A stretch of 64,000 nt of DNA. Origin: Pseudomonas sp. PDM14 (GTDB taxonomy: Bacteria; Pseudomonadota; Gammaproteobacteria; Pseudomonadales; Pseudomonadaceae). Where the stretch lies: the NCBI RefSeq assembly GCF_014851905.1, contig NZ_JACVAQ010000001.1, positions 2,170,001-2,234,000 on the forward strand, read 5' to 3'. The notes beneath the pieces are model-generated. The model made no database searches. It was given only the letters and a program-made list of their open reading frames with translations, and was not told the DNA's origin. Position 1 is the first letter of the stretch. Every line of letters begins with the position of its first letter. Made by a program: the position numbers and the translations under genes. Of the stretch, positions 1 through 6,979 are shown piece by piece.

Positions 1-843
1 ATCGCGCACCGCCGGGGCGACGCGGATCAGCCCCGGCTGGTAGGGGCGCAGCGCGTCGATCACGCTGCCCAGCGGCTCGTCGAGCACGCTCAGACGGCCG
101 TCGAGCCAGTCGGCGCGGTGCAGCTGGCCGCTGCCGAGCAGTTCGATGCGCGCCGGGTGCAGTAGAGCGGCGTCACCCTGCTGCAGATCGGCGCTGCTGG
201 CGCCACTGCGCAGACTCAGGCGCACCGCGTGTTCGAGCACCACCACGCGTGTTGCCTGTTCGTCCTGGCGCACCAGGAAGCGCGTGCCCAGTGCGCGGAT
301 GTCCCCCTGGGCGCTGCGCACGATGAACGGTCGTGCGGCATCCGGTGCGACCTGCACCACCAGTTCGCCGTGGCGCAGGTGCAGCAGGCGGCGGCTGGCA
401 TCGAAGTCGAGGTCGACCGCGCTGCCGGCATTCAGGCTCAGCTGGCTGCCATCGGCGAGGGTGAAGCGGCCGCGCTGGTTGCCGGTGTGCAGGTCGGCGA
501 GCAGCGCCTGGCCCGGCTGGCTGCGCGCGGCGAGCCACAGGCCGCCGCCGAACAGACCGACGCCGACCAGGCCGCGCAGCACGTCGCGGCGCGAGGTGGC
601 CGGTTGCAGCAGCACCTTGCGTGCCTCGCCGGCCTGGCCGGGGGCGCGACGCTCCAGGTTGCGCAGGGTGTCGTAGTGGCCGCCGAGGCGCTCCTGCAGA
701 CGAGCCCAGGCGTCGGCGTGGCTCGGGTCACTGGCCAGCCAGCGCTCGAAGCGTGCCTGCTGCTGCGGCTCGATGTGCCCGGCACGCAGGCGCACCATCC
801 AGTCGATGGCTTCTTCGCTGGCGCGGTCGAGGCTGGCGCTCAT
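1..843 (-). CDS. FecR-family anti-sigma/sigma regulator (3' part outside window)
   Basis: Translating the minus strand from the ATG at 843 gives an uninterrupted frame that runs off the left edge, so the C-terminus is missing. The N-terminus has the FecR N-terminal domain (AIDWMVRLRAG, then FERWLASDPSHADAWARL), a basic stretch and a membrane segment near residues 83-97 (LVGVGLFGGGLWLAA), then the periplasmic FecR domain (GNQRGRFTLADGSQLSLNAGSAV; ALGTRFLV). Family role: an inner-membrane protein that relays outer-membrane receptor occupancy to its ECF sigma factor. The start overlaps the sigma stop (ATGA), so the pair is co-translated. The cognate TonB receptor is not visible and may lie further left. 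Confidence 0.9.
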   Translation of the reverse strand, partial: MSASLDRASEEAIDWMVRLRAGHIEPQQQARFERWLASDPSHADAWARLQERLGGHYDTLRNLERRAPGQAGEARKVLLQPATSRRDVLRGLVGVGLFGGGLWLAARSQPGQALLADLHTGNQRGRFTLADGSQLSLNAGSAVDLDFDASRRLLHLRHGELVVQVAPDAARPFIVRSAQGDIRALGTRFLVRQDEQATRVVVLEHAVRLSLRSGASSADLQQGDAALLHPARIELLGSGQLHRADWLDGRLSVLDEPLGSVIDALRPYQPGLIRVAPAVRD

Positions 844-1346
844 GGCGTGGCCCCGCTGAGGTAGCACTGGCGCAGGGCCTGCTTCATGTAGCGGCTGACG
901 GTGCGTTCGGAGAGGTCCAGGCGCCGGGCGATCTCCACATAGCTGAGGCCGTCGAGCTGGCTGTAGAGGAACGCGGTCTTCACCACCAGCGGCAGGCCGG
1001 CGAGGCTGCGGTCGATGGCGGCGATGGCTTCGACCAGCAGCGCCTGTTCTTCCGGCGATGGCGCCAGCTGTTCCGGCAGCGCGGCGAGGCGTTCGAGGTA
1101 GGCGAGTTCCAGCTGGCGGCGGCGATGGCGGTCGAAGATCAACCGGCGCGCGATGGTCGAGAGGTAGGCCCGCGGTTGTTCGATGCTGTCCGGGTCGACG
1201 CGTGAGGCGAGCAGCTGGCAGAAGGTTTCCGCGGCGGTGTCTTCGGCATCCGCACGGCTACGCAGGCGGCGCTGCACGTGCTGCAGGAGCCAACGATGGT
1301 GGTCGCTGAAGAAGAAACCGAGCTTGCTGCTCGACGGAATGGCCAC
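840..1346 (-). CDS. ECF sigma-70 family RNA polymerase sigma factor (FecI-like)
   Basis: A 168-residue protein with sigma region 2 (DAEDTAAETFCQLLAS, then QPRAYLSTIARRLIFDRHRR) and region 4 (AFLYSQLDGLSYVEIARRLDLSERTVSRYMKQAL), the usual ECF layout and length. The start is GTG at 1346, with a GGA-type ribosome site about 9 bases upstream. It is followed by and overlaps a fecR gene, which makes it an iron-starvation sigma factor of the FecI/FpvI type. A Fur-like box lies 21 bases upstream of the start, so iron repression is likely. The siderophore or receptor it serves cannot be read from the window. Confidence 0.92.
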   Translation of the reverse strand: MAIPSSSKLGFFFSDHHRWLLQHVQRRLRSRADAEDTAAETFCQLLASRVDPDSIEQPRAYLSTIARRLIFDRHRRRQLELAYLERLAALPEQLAPSPEEQALLVEAIAAIDRSLAGLPLVVKTAFLYSQLDGLSYVEIARRLDLSERTVSRYMKQALRQCYLSGATP

Positions 1347-1366
1347 GCGGGTAATTCCAACTGCTA

Positions 1367-1385
1367 GATATGAATCGTTCTCATC
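1367..1385 (-). promoter_or_regulatory. probable Fur box upstream of the ECF sigma gene
   Basis: On the minus strand the 19-mer GATGAGAACGATTCATATC matches the classical Fur consensus at 11 of 19 positions, with a TGAGAA/TTCATA dyad. It sits 21-39 bases upstream of the GTG start of the iron-type ECF sigma factor, where Fur would block transcription. The position fits the gene family; the match itself is moderate. Confidence 0.55.
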
Positions 1386-1490
1386 TTACAGAGGTATCGC
1401 CCACAGCAGCAATCGACCGTCGACGCTGGCGCGGGTCGGCGGCAGATTGGAGAGGTGAGGCAACGCCCGCTCGGGCGCTGCCTGCCGGGT

Positions 1491-1826
1491 TTACTCGTGG
1501 TCGCGCAGCAGCAGCCAGCCGGCGACGGCGGCAACACCGAGGGCCACGATGCTGGCGGTGGCCACCGGATGCTCGCGGCTGTAGTCGCGGGTGGCCGCGC
1601 CGGCCTGCAGGGTGCGCTCGCGGACTTCTTCATAGGCCTCGCCGAGCAGGGCGCGGGAGTGGCCGAGGGCGCGTTCGGCACCGCTGCGCAGGCCGCGCAG
1701 GGATTTGCTGGACTCTTCGCCCAGTTCGCCTTTCAGCGTGTCGAGGCTGCGAATCAGGTGTTCGATCTCGGTTTCAATGCTGTGCAGGGCTTTCTGGTGC
1801 GCTTTGTGCGAAGTGAAAAAGGCCAT
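1491..1826 (-). CDS. DUF883 (ElaB/YqjD-type) C-tail-anchored membrane protein
   Basis: A 111-residue protein with a long charged, heptad-rich helix (residues about 10-80) and one C-terminal membrane segment (TASIVALGVAAVAGWLLL) before the end RDHE. This is the architecture of the ElaB/YqjD family, stationary-phase inner-membrane proteins of which YqjD binds ribosomes in E. coli. The start has a strong AAGGAG site in the divergent region shared with the dodecin gene. The ribosome-binding role is family knowledge and is not shown by this sequence. Confidence 0.85.
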   Translation of the reverse strand: MAFFTSHKAHQKALHSIETEIEHLIRSLDTLKGELGEESSKSLRGLRSGAERALGHSRALLGEAYEEVRERTLQAGAATRDYSREHPVATASIVALGVAAVAGWLLLRDHE

Positions 1827-1965
1827 GAGCGGGCTCCTTTAGCCGAGTGAAGGTAAAAGGTCCGACTGCGCCAGGTGCAGGAAGTGCAGCTAATCTGAAC
1901 TAATCCGTCGGCCTGCGTGACTCAAGAGGACGAGCACCCTGTTCAGTTGACTGAGGAGAATTGCA

Positions 1966-2181
1966 ATGTCGGACCATCACACTTACAAGCTCATCGACCT
2001 GGTCGGATCGTCGAAAACCAGCATCGAGGACGCCGTCAGCAATGCGCTGGCCGAAGCCGCCAAATCGGTGCGCAACCTCGAATGGTTTGAAGTCGTGGAG
2101 ACCCGTGGGCATATCGTCGACGGCAAGGTTGGCCACTATCAGGTGACCTTGAAAGTCGGCTTCCGCATCGGCGACAGCTAA
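1966..2181 (+). CDS. dodecin family flavin-binding protein
   Basis: A 71-residue protein matching dodecin over its length: MSDHHTYKLIDLVGSSKTSI, AVSNALAEAAKSVRNLEWFEVVE, then GHYQVTLKVGFRI. Dodecins form hollow dodecamers that store riboflavin or FMN/FAD dimers and protect against flavin photochemistry. The aromatic W in the NLEWFEV segment is the expected flavin-stacking residue. The start follows a GAGGAG site. It is divergent from the DUF883 gene and isolated from the next gene by about 130 bases, so it is probably monocistronic. Confidence 0.92.
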   Translation: MSDHHTYKLIDLVGSSKTSIEDAVSNALAEAAKSVRNLEWFEVVETRGHIVDGKVGHYQVTLKVGFRIGDS

Positions 2182-2311
2182 GGCGATTCGCTGGTGCAAG
2201 GCGTGTTGCGGCGTAGTTGCAAGAGGATCGTACGCGCATTCAACCCCAGGGCCGCTGGCCCGTGTTCTGCCTTGTTTGAGTTTTTCCATTGCATACGAAG
2301 GAGCGTTAACC

Positions 2312-2536
2312 ATGAAACGACTGCTGTTGGCAGCAACCCTGTTTTCCCTCGCCGGTTCCGCCCTTGCCGCGGGCAAGCCGTGTGACGAACTGAAGGCCGA
2401 GATCGACGCCAAACTCAAGGACAAGGGCGTCGCCGCCTACACCCTGGAGGTCGTCGACAAGGGCAGCGTCACCGACAAGACCGTGGTCGGCAGCTGCGAA
2501 GCGGGAAGCAAGGAAATCGTCTACCAGCGCGGCTGA
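2312..2536 (+). CDS. DUF1161 family small periplasmic protein (copy 1)
   Basis: A 74-residue precursor with a Sec signal peptide (MKRLLLAATLFSLAGSALA). The short mature domain has CDELKAEIDAKL, GVAAYTLEVV, VVGSCEAGSKEIVY, the conserved core of DUF1161, with two cysteines that could form a disulfide. The ATG at 2312 was chosen over an upstream in-frame ATG because GAAGGAG lies 9 bases before it and the signal peptide starts there. A paralogue lies at 6688. The function of the family is unknown to me. A terminator follows directly. Confidence 0.85.
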   Translation: MKRLLLAATLFSLAGSALAAGKPCDELKAEIDAKLKDKGVAAYTLEVVDKGSVTDKTVVGSCEAGSKEIVYQRG

Positions 2537-2550
2537 GTGACGAGATCCTG

Positions 2551-2577
2551 AAAAAGCCGGCGCCTGCCGGCTTTTTT
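2551..2577 (+). terminator. rho-independent terminator after DUF1161 copy 1
   Basis: An 11-base arm AAAAAGCCGGC, loop GCCT-type, and complementary arm GCCGGC followed by six T. It sits 15 bases after the stop codon, and the leading A-run makes it potentially bidirectional. Confidence 0.9.
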
Positions 2578-2673
2578 CTGCCCGTCGATCCGTGGCATGA
2601 ACCGATTCGAGTGGTCAGGATTGTGTTTGCCGCGACTGTCCCCAGATACAGGTGATCAACCTGAGGAGGCTGT

Positions 2674-3669
2674 ATGACTCGATTGGCCACTACTCCACTC
2701 GCCGTGCTCGACCTGGCGCCGATTCGCGACGACGGCAGCCCGGCGCAGGCCATGCACAATTCCCTGGCCCTGGCGCAGCACGTCGAACGCCTGGGTTTCT
2801 CGCGCTACTGGGTCGCCGAGCACCACAACATGGACGGCATCGCCAGTTCCGCCACCGCCGTGCTGCTGGGCTACCTGGCGGCCAATACCAGCACCCTGCG
2901 CCTCGGCTCCGGCGGCATCATGCTGCCCAACCATGCACCGCTGGTGGTGGCCGAACAGTTCGGCACCCTGGCCAGCCTGTACCCCGGGCGCATCGAGCTG
3001 GGCCTGGGCCGAGCACCAGGCGCCGATCAGGCCACCGCGCGTGCCTTGCGCCGTGATCGCCTGGGCAGCGCCGACGACTTTCCCCAGGATGTCGAGGAAC
3101 TGCAGGCCCTGCTCGGCCCGCGTCAGCCTGGCCAGCGGGTGATCGCCATGCCCGGCGCCGATACCAACGTGCCGATCTGGCTGCTCGGGTCCAGCCTGTT
3201 CAGTGCCCAGCTGGCCGCGCAGAAGGGCTTGCCCTACGCCTTTGCCTCGCACTTTGCGCCGCGCTACCTGCACCAGGCGATCCGTATCTACCGCGACAAC
3301 TTCCAGCCCTCGGCGGTGCTCGACAAGCCCTACGTGATGATCGGCGTACCGCTGATTGCCGCGCCCACCGACGAGGAGGCCGAATTCCTCGCCACCAGCG
3401 TATACCAGCGCGTGCTCGCCCTGATGCGTGGCGAGAGCCTGGTGCTGCGCCCGCCGGTGGCGTCGATGGTCGGCCGCTGGCAGCCGCACGAGCAGCAGGC
3501 GGTGGGCGACTTCCTCGGCCTGGCGGTGATCGGGGGGCCGGAGAAGGTCCGCGCGCGGCTGGACGTGCTGCTGGAGCAGACCCAGGCCGACGAGCTGATT
3601 TTCACCTGCGACGTCTACGAATCGGCAGATCGCCTGCGCAGCTTCGAGATCCTTGCCGGCTTGCGCTGA
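2674..3669 (+). CDS. LLM-class flavin-dependent oxidoreductase (luciferase-like monooxygenase)
   Basis: A 331-residue protein of the bacterial-luciferase TIM-barrel superfamily. Visible markers are [21 protein letters not shown], the glycine stretch [39 protein letters not shown], and the C-terminal [14 protein letters not shown]. It most resembles the YhbW-type subgroup, which uses FMN or F420-like cofactors on unknown substrates; in Pseudomonas FMNH2 is expected. It has a strong GAGGAGG site before the ATG and is followed by the separately promoted OsmC gene. Substrate cannot be assigned. Confidence 0.9.
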   Translation: MTRLATTPLAVLDLAPIRDDGSPAQAMHNSLALAQHVERLGFSRYWVAEHHNMDGIASSATAVLLGYLAANTSTLRLGSGGIMLPNHAPLVVAEQFGTLASLYPGRIELGLGRAPGADQATARALRRDRLGSADDFPQDVEELQALLGPRQPGQRVIAMPGADTNVPIWLLGSSLFSAQLAAQKGLPYAFASHFAPRYLHQAIRIYRDNFQPSAVLDKPYVMIGVPLIAAPTDEEAEFLATSVYQRVLALMRGESLVLRPPVASMVGRWQPHEQQAVGDFLGLAVIGGPEKVRARLDVLLEQTQADELIFTCDVYESADRLRSFEILAGLR

Positions 3670-3690
3670 GCCACCAACCGAATACGGGTC

Positions 3691-3717
3691 GAACTTGTGC
3701 CGCCGTGGTCTCTCTGA
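3691..3717 (+). promoter_or_regulatory. consensus AlgU (sigma-22/RpoE) promoter for the OsmC gene
   Basis: GAACTT at 3691-3696 and TCTGA at 3713-3717 with exactly 16 bases between, a full match to the AlgU consensus GAACTT-N16/17-TCTGA. The predicted transcription start is near 3725, about 25 bases before the OsmC start codon. It lies after the LLM gene stop and points at the OsmC gene. Confidence 0.8.
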
Positions 3718-3748
3718 ACTAGACCACCCCCCATCGAGGAGACGCATC

Positions 3749-4183
3749 ATGGCGGCAATCAAGAAGACGGCATCGGCGCACTGGCAAGGCGGCATCAAGG
3801 ACGGCAAGGGCACCATCTCGACCCAGAGCGGCGCCCTCAAGGCCAACCCCTACGGCTTCAACACGCGCTTCGAGGGCCAACCGGGGACCAACCCGGAAGA
3901 GCTGATCGGTGCGGCGCATGCCGGCTGTTTCTCCATGGCGTTGTCGCTGCAGCTGGGCGAGGCGGGCATGACCGCCGAGAGCATCGACACCCAGGCCGAA
4001 GTGGTGCTGGAGAAGGACGACAGCGGCTTCACCATCACCGCCGTCAATCTGACCCTCAAGGCCAAGATCCCCGGCGCCGACCGCGCCAAGTTCGAGCAGG
4101 CCGTGGAAGCGGCGAAGACCGGTTGTCCGGTGTCCAAGCTGCTCAACGCCGAGATCACCCTGCAGGCTTCGCTGGAAAGCTGA
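3749..4183 (+). CDS. OsmC family peroxiredoxin-like protein
   Basis: A 144-residue protein with the OsmC fold: HWQGGIKDGKGTISTQSG, NPEELIGAAHAGCFSMALS carrying the first reactive cysteine, and AKTGCPVSKLLNAEI carrying the second. OsmC proteins reduce organic hydroperoxides with this cysteine pair and are osmotically or envelope-stress induced. The ATG at 3749 follows GAGGAG. A perfect AlgU promoter directly upstream indicates envelope-stress control. The length and HAGCFSMALS signature suit true OsmC rather than Ohr. Confidence 0.93.
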   Translation: MAAIKKTASAHWQGGIKDGKGTISTQSGALKANPYGFNTRFEGQPGTNPEELIGAAHAGCFSMALSLQLGEAGMTAESIDTQAEVVLEKDDSGFTITAVNLTLKAKIPGADRAKFEQAVEAAKTGCPVSKLLNAEITLQASLES

Positions 4184-4192
4184 GCCCCAGGT

Positions 4193-4213
4193 GACGGCTG
4201 GTTGCCAGCCGTC
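4193..4213 (+). terminator. perfect hairpin after the OsmC gene (weak terminator)
   Basis: A 9-bp perfect stem GACGGCTGG / CCAGCCGTC with a TTG loop, 9 bases after the OsmC stop. It is followed by ATGATTTCG rather than a clean T-run, so termination would be inefficient or factor-assisted. Confidence 0.5.
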
Positions 4214-4407
4214 ATGATTTCGTCGGGTGCTAGTGACGCCGTTTCCGTGCAGGCAAGCGCCGGCATTGGCTGGGTGTCACCTCACCCGCCAGAGGCCTGC
4301 CGGCGCATTCGGTTCGGTAGCCGATGGTCTGGTGTTGGCGTCTATTCCGCCCTGCGGGTTTGTACCTGCACGTCACCCTCCATGCGCATTGCGGTGGTGC
4401 CGTGGTG

Positions 4408-4824
4408 TCAGTACGGCCCGCAGCGCAGCACGTTGGCGCGGGCGACAGCCTGGCGCTGCTCGTCGTACAGCCAGCCCTGGGCTTTTGCCGCCAGTGGTCG
4501 GGCTTCGAAACGGTAGCGCTGGCCGGCAGCGAAACCGGTATAGCGCACGCGCAGGAAACAGGTGATCTCGGTGGCTTCCATGCTCATCGGGTTGCCGGCC
4601 ACGGTACGCTCGAAGCGGTAACGCACTTGCAGGCTGTGTTCGCCTGCGGGCACCTGAAAATAGCGCCCGTCGCTCAGGCGCGTGCCGTCCAGTTCATGGG
4701 CGGTGAGGCTGTCACCCGGCTCGGTCGCCAGGGTGACCCAAGCCTGTTGCGGGTCGGGCTCTGGTGGCGGCGTGCTGGCGCAGGCACCCAGGGTCAGCAG
4801 CGAAAGCAGCAGCAAGGCGCGCAT
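4408..4824 (-). CDS. predicted lipoprotein (paralogue of the next gene upstream)
   Basis: A 138-residue precursor with a lipoprotein signal (MRALLLLSLLTLGAC, lipobox LGAC). The mature part has the pattern DPQQAWVTL, LSDGRYFQVPAGEHSLQVRYRFER, TCFLRVRYTGFAAGQRYRFEA, LYDEQRQAVARANVLRCG. The PAGEHSLQVRY segment resembles PEGA-type beta-strand motifs. Two mature cysteines (ITCFL and LRCGPY) could pair. It is about 40% similar by eye to the gene at 4865-5278, so this is a tandem duplication. No function is known to me. Confidence 0.75.
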   Translation of the reverse strand: MRALLLLSLLTLGACASTPPPEPDPQQAWVTLATEPGDSLTAHELDGTRLSDGRYFQVPAGEHSLQVRYRFERTVAGNPMSMEATEITCFLRVRYTGFAAGQRYRFEARPLAAKAQGWLYDEQRQAVARANVLRCGPY

Positions 4825-4864
4825 GGCGGGGTCCTCGAAAATGATGACGTCAGCATAACCCTGA

Positions 4865-5278
4865 TCAGACCTCCCCGCAGCGCCCCTCGCGGGCTCGTGC
4901 CAGACGCTCGCCGCGGGCGTTGTACAGCTGCGCCCAGGGGCGGAAGCCGCGGCTGCCGGCCTGCAGGCGATAGCGTTCGCCAGCGGTGAAGGCGTCGTAG
5001 TCGAGGGTCAGCAGGCAGGTGCGCGGCAGCGCCTGGCTGTCCGGGCCGATGTTGCTCGGGTCGACCTCGAAGCTGAAGCGCACCTCCAGCTCGTGCTTGC
5101 CCGGGCTGATCTGGAAATAGCGATCATCCTCCAGTTCCTTCTCGTCCACCTGCGTGGCCTGCAGCGCTTCGTGCTCCTGGCTGGTGAGGTCGATCCAGGC
5201 CTGGCTCGGGTCGTGGCTGGGCAGCAGGCTGCAGCCGCTGAGCAGAAGCGGCAGGCAGAGCAGGGGCGAACGGGTCAT
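4865..5278 (-). CDS. predicted lipoprotein (tandem paralogue)
   Basis: A 137-residue precursor starting MTRSPLLCLPLLLSGC (lipobox LSGC). The mature sequence shares with the downstream gene the blocks DPSQAWIDL, LEDDRYFQISPGKHELEVRFSFE, TCLLTLDYDAFTAGERYRLQA, LYNARGERLARAREGRCG. Both conserved cysteines are kept. The two genes are 40 bases apart on the same strand and probably share a promoter in the region 5279-5391, divergent from the aminopeptidase gene. An ordinary outer-membrane location is likely because Ser/Thr follow the lipidated Cys; the function is unknown. Confidence 0.75.
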   Translation of the reverse strand: MTRSPLLCLPLLLSGCSLLPSHDPSQAWIDLTSQEHEALQATQVDEKELEDDRYFQISPGKHELEVRFSFEVDPSNIGPDSQALPRTCLLTLDYDAFTAGERYRLQAGSRGFRPWAQLYNARGERLARAREGRCGEV

Positions 5279-5391
5279 GGTGGCTCCTCGGTGCGGCAGG
5301 AAAACAACCGGGCGGGCTCTGCCCGGACGGTGCGTGACGAGGGCGCGCGATGCAGCGCGGTAGCGCGAACAGGGGGCGATGCCATAGGCTC

Positions 5392-6471
5392 ATGGCCATG
5401 TTGCCGCCCTCTCTCATCGCCTTACTCGACCGCACCCGGCGCGCCTCGGTTCCCCTGCTGCTCGCCGCGCTGCTGAGCGGTTGCGCCTCGCTGGAGTACT
5501 ACGCGCAGCTCGGTCGCGGCCATCTCGACCTGCTCCGTGCCCGCCAGCCGGTGGCCGACCTGCTCGCCGATCCGGCGCAGGACCCCGCCCTGCAACGCCG
5601 TCTGCAGCAGACGCAGCTGGCCCGGCGTTTCGCCAGCAGCCACCTGGCCCTGCCCGACAACGGCAGCTACCGGGTGTACGCCCCGTTGCAGCGTCCCTAC
5701 GTGGTGTGGAACGTGTTCGCCACCCCTGAACTCTCCCTGGCGCCGCAGACCCATTGCTTCCCCATCGCCGGTTGCGTCGCCTACCGCGGCTACTACGCCC
5801 TCGGTCGTGCGCGCGGCGCGGCGGCGTTGTTGCAGCGGCAGGGGCTGGACACCTACGTCGGTGGTGTCGAAGCCTATTCGACCCTCGGCTGGTTCGATGA
5901 CCCGCTGCTCAGCACCATGCTGCGCTGGGACGACCAGCGCCTGGCCGCGTTGATCTTCCATGAGCTGGCCCACCAGCGTCTGTACGTGCAGGACGACACC
6001 GCCTTCAACGAGTCCTTCGCCAGCTTCGTCGAGGAGCAGGGCCTGCAGCAGTGGCGTGCCAGCCAGGGGCTCGCCGAAACGGATGCCGGTGGCGAGCAGC
6101 AACGGCGGCAGTTCACCGCGCTGATCCTGGCCAGCCGCGAGCGCCTGCAACAGCTCTACGACGGCCCGCTCGACGACGCCCACAAGCGTGCGGCCAAGGC
6201 CGCCGAGTTCGAACGCCTGCGTGCCGAATACCGCCAGCTGCGCGACGGCCAGTGGCAGGGCGACCGGCGCTACGACGCCTGGATCAACGCGCCCCTGAAC
6301 AACGCCAAGCTGTTGCCCTTCGGCCTCTATGACCAGTGGGTACCGGCCTTCGCTGCGCTGTTCCGCGAGGTCGAGGGCGACTGGCCGGCCTTCTACGCTC
6401 GCGCCGAACAGCTGGGGCGGCTGGCACCGGAGGCGCGGCTGCAGGCTCTGCAACGCCTGAATGCCCGTTAG
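5392..6471 (+). CDS. putative zinc aminopeptidase lipoprotein (HELAHQ type)
   Basis: A protein of about 359 residues with a lipoprotein signal (SVPLLLAALLSGCASLEYY; lipobox LSGC) and the zinc-binding motif HELAHQ, followed about 18 residues later by the second glutamate region NESFASFVEEQGL, a gluzincin-like arrangement. This matches the family annotated as putative aminopeptidase (DUF2265) in proteobacteria. ATG codons at 5392 and 5398 are both possible; an AGG at 5386 suits either. Its last base is the first base of the inverted-repeat element that follows. Confidence 0.82.
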   Translation: MAMLPPSLIALLDRTRRASVPLLLAALLSGCASLEYYAQLGRGHLDLLRARQPVADLLADPAQDPALQRRLQQTQLARRFASSHLALPDNGSYRVYAPLQRPYVVWNVFATPELSLAPQTHCFPIAGCVAYRGYYALGRARGAAALLQRQGLDTYVGGVEAYSTLGWFDDPLLSTMLRWDDQRLAALIFHELAHQRLYVQDDTAFNESFASFVEEQGLQQWRASQGLAETDAGGEQQRRQFTALILASRERLQQLYDGPLDDAHKRAAKAAEFERLRAEYRQLRDGQWQGDRRYDAWINAPLNNAKLLPFGLYDQWVPAFAALFREVEGDWPAFYARAEQLGRLAPEARLQALQRLNAR

Positions 6472-6611
6472 AACCTGTTCACGATCTCCTGCCCGTCGGC
6501 CAAACAGCGTTAAAAACGGCCTCGGATGCGAGCCCAGTGCGTTCCTCGGCCATTTTTGCGGGGGCGCCTAGCCCTCGTTTGGCGCTAGTTCAGAAGATCG
6601 TGAACAGGCTC
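6471..6611. mobile_element. 141-bp MITE-like element with 21-bp terminal inverted repeats
   Basis: The left arm 6471-6491 (begins GAACCTGTTCACGATCT) and right arm 6591-6611 (ends AGATCGTGAACAGGCTC) are inverted copies, matching at 19 of 21 positions. The interior holds a second imperfect dyad (AAAAACGGCC near 6511 and GGCCATTTTT near 6548). It has no coding frame of its own. It starts exactly at the last base of the aminopeptidase stop codon. The arms resemble a repeat I recall from several Pseudomonas genomes. I saw no second full copy in this window, so mobility is inferred. Confidence 0.6.
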
Positions 6612-6687
6612 TTGGACTCGCGCAGAACTTGCCGCGCGCCGGCTCGGTCTCAATCAGGCGGTATGCGCAAAACAGTGGAGGTGGGCG

Positions 6688-6939
6688 ATGAACACGACGA
6701 GGATGATCAGCGGCCGGGTGGCGATGGCCGTGGCGCTCGGCCTGCTCAGCGGTGCGACGCTGGCGGCGCCGAAGTCCTGCGAGGCACTCAAGCAGGAGAT
6801 CGAGGTGAAGGTGCAGGCCGCCGGCGTGGCCAGCTACACCCTGGAGATCGTCGCCAACGACGAGGTCGAGGACGACAACATGGTGGTCGGCAGCTGCGCC
6901 AACGGCACGCGCAAGATCATCTACCAGAAGAACGGTTGA
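6688..6939 (+). CDS. DUF1161 family small periplasmic protein (copy 2)
   Basis: An 83-residue precursor with signal peptide (MAVALGLLSGATLA) and a DUF1161 core: CEALKQEIEVKV, GVASYTLEIV, VVGSCANGTRKIIYQ. It is a paralogue of the gene at 2312, sharing both cysteines and the YTLE.V and VVGSC blocks. GGAGGTG lies about 7 bases before the ATG. The 3' end carries a tandem duplication that covers the stop codon. Function unknown. Confidence 0.83.
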   Translation: MNTTRMISGRVAMAVALGLLSGATLAAPKSCEALKQEIEVKVQAAGVASYTLEIVANDEVEDDNMVVGSCANGTRKIIYQKNG

Positions 6940-6956
6940 GCAGAAGAACGGCTAAG
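6925..6956 (+). repeat. tandem 16-bp duplication at the 3' end of DUF1161 copy 2
   Basis: CAGAAGAACGGTTGAG is followed directly by CAGAAGAACGGCTAAG, 14 of 16 identical. The first copy holds the stop codon (TGA, 6937-6939). The second begins just after it and is out of frame. It looks like slipped-strand duplication. Confidence 0.7.
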
Positions 6957-6979
6957 GCGCCACACGGGCGCCTCGCGCA

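Noticed and set aside
146..864. Plus-strand open frames over the first 0.9 kb
   Set aside because: The minus strand encodes a clear FecR protein in the same region; the plus frames are low-complexity Ala/Arg/Pro shadows.
1861..1965. AlgU promoter GAACTA for the dodecin gene
   Set aside because: No acceptable -10 occurs at 16-17 bases; the nearest TCAAG is 19 bases away.
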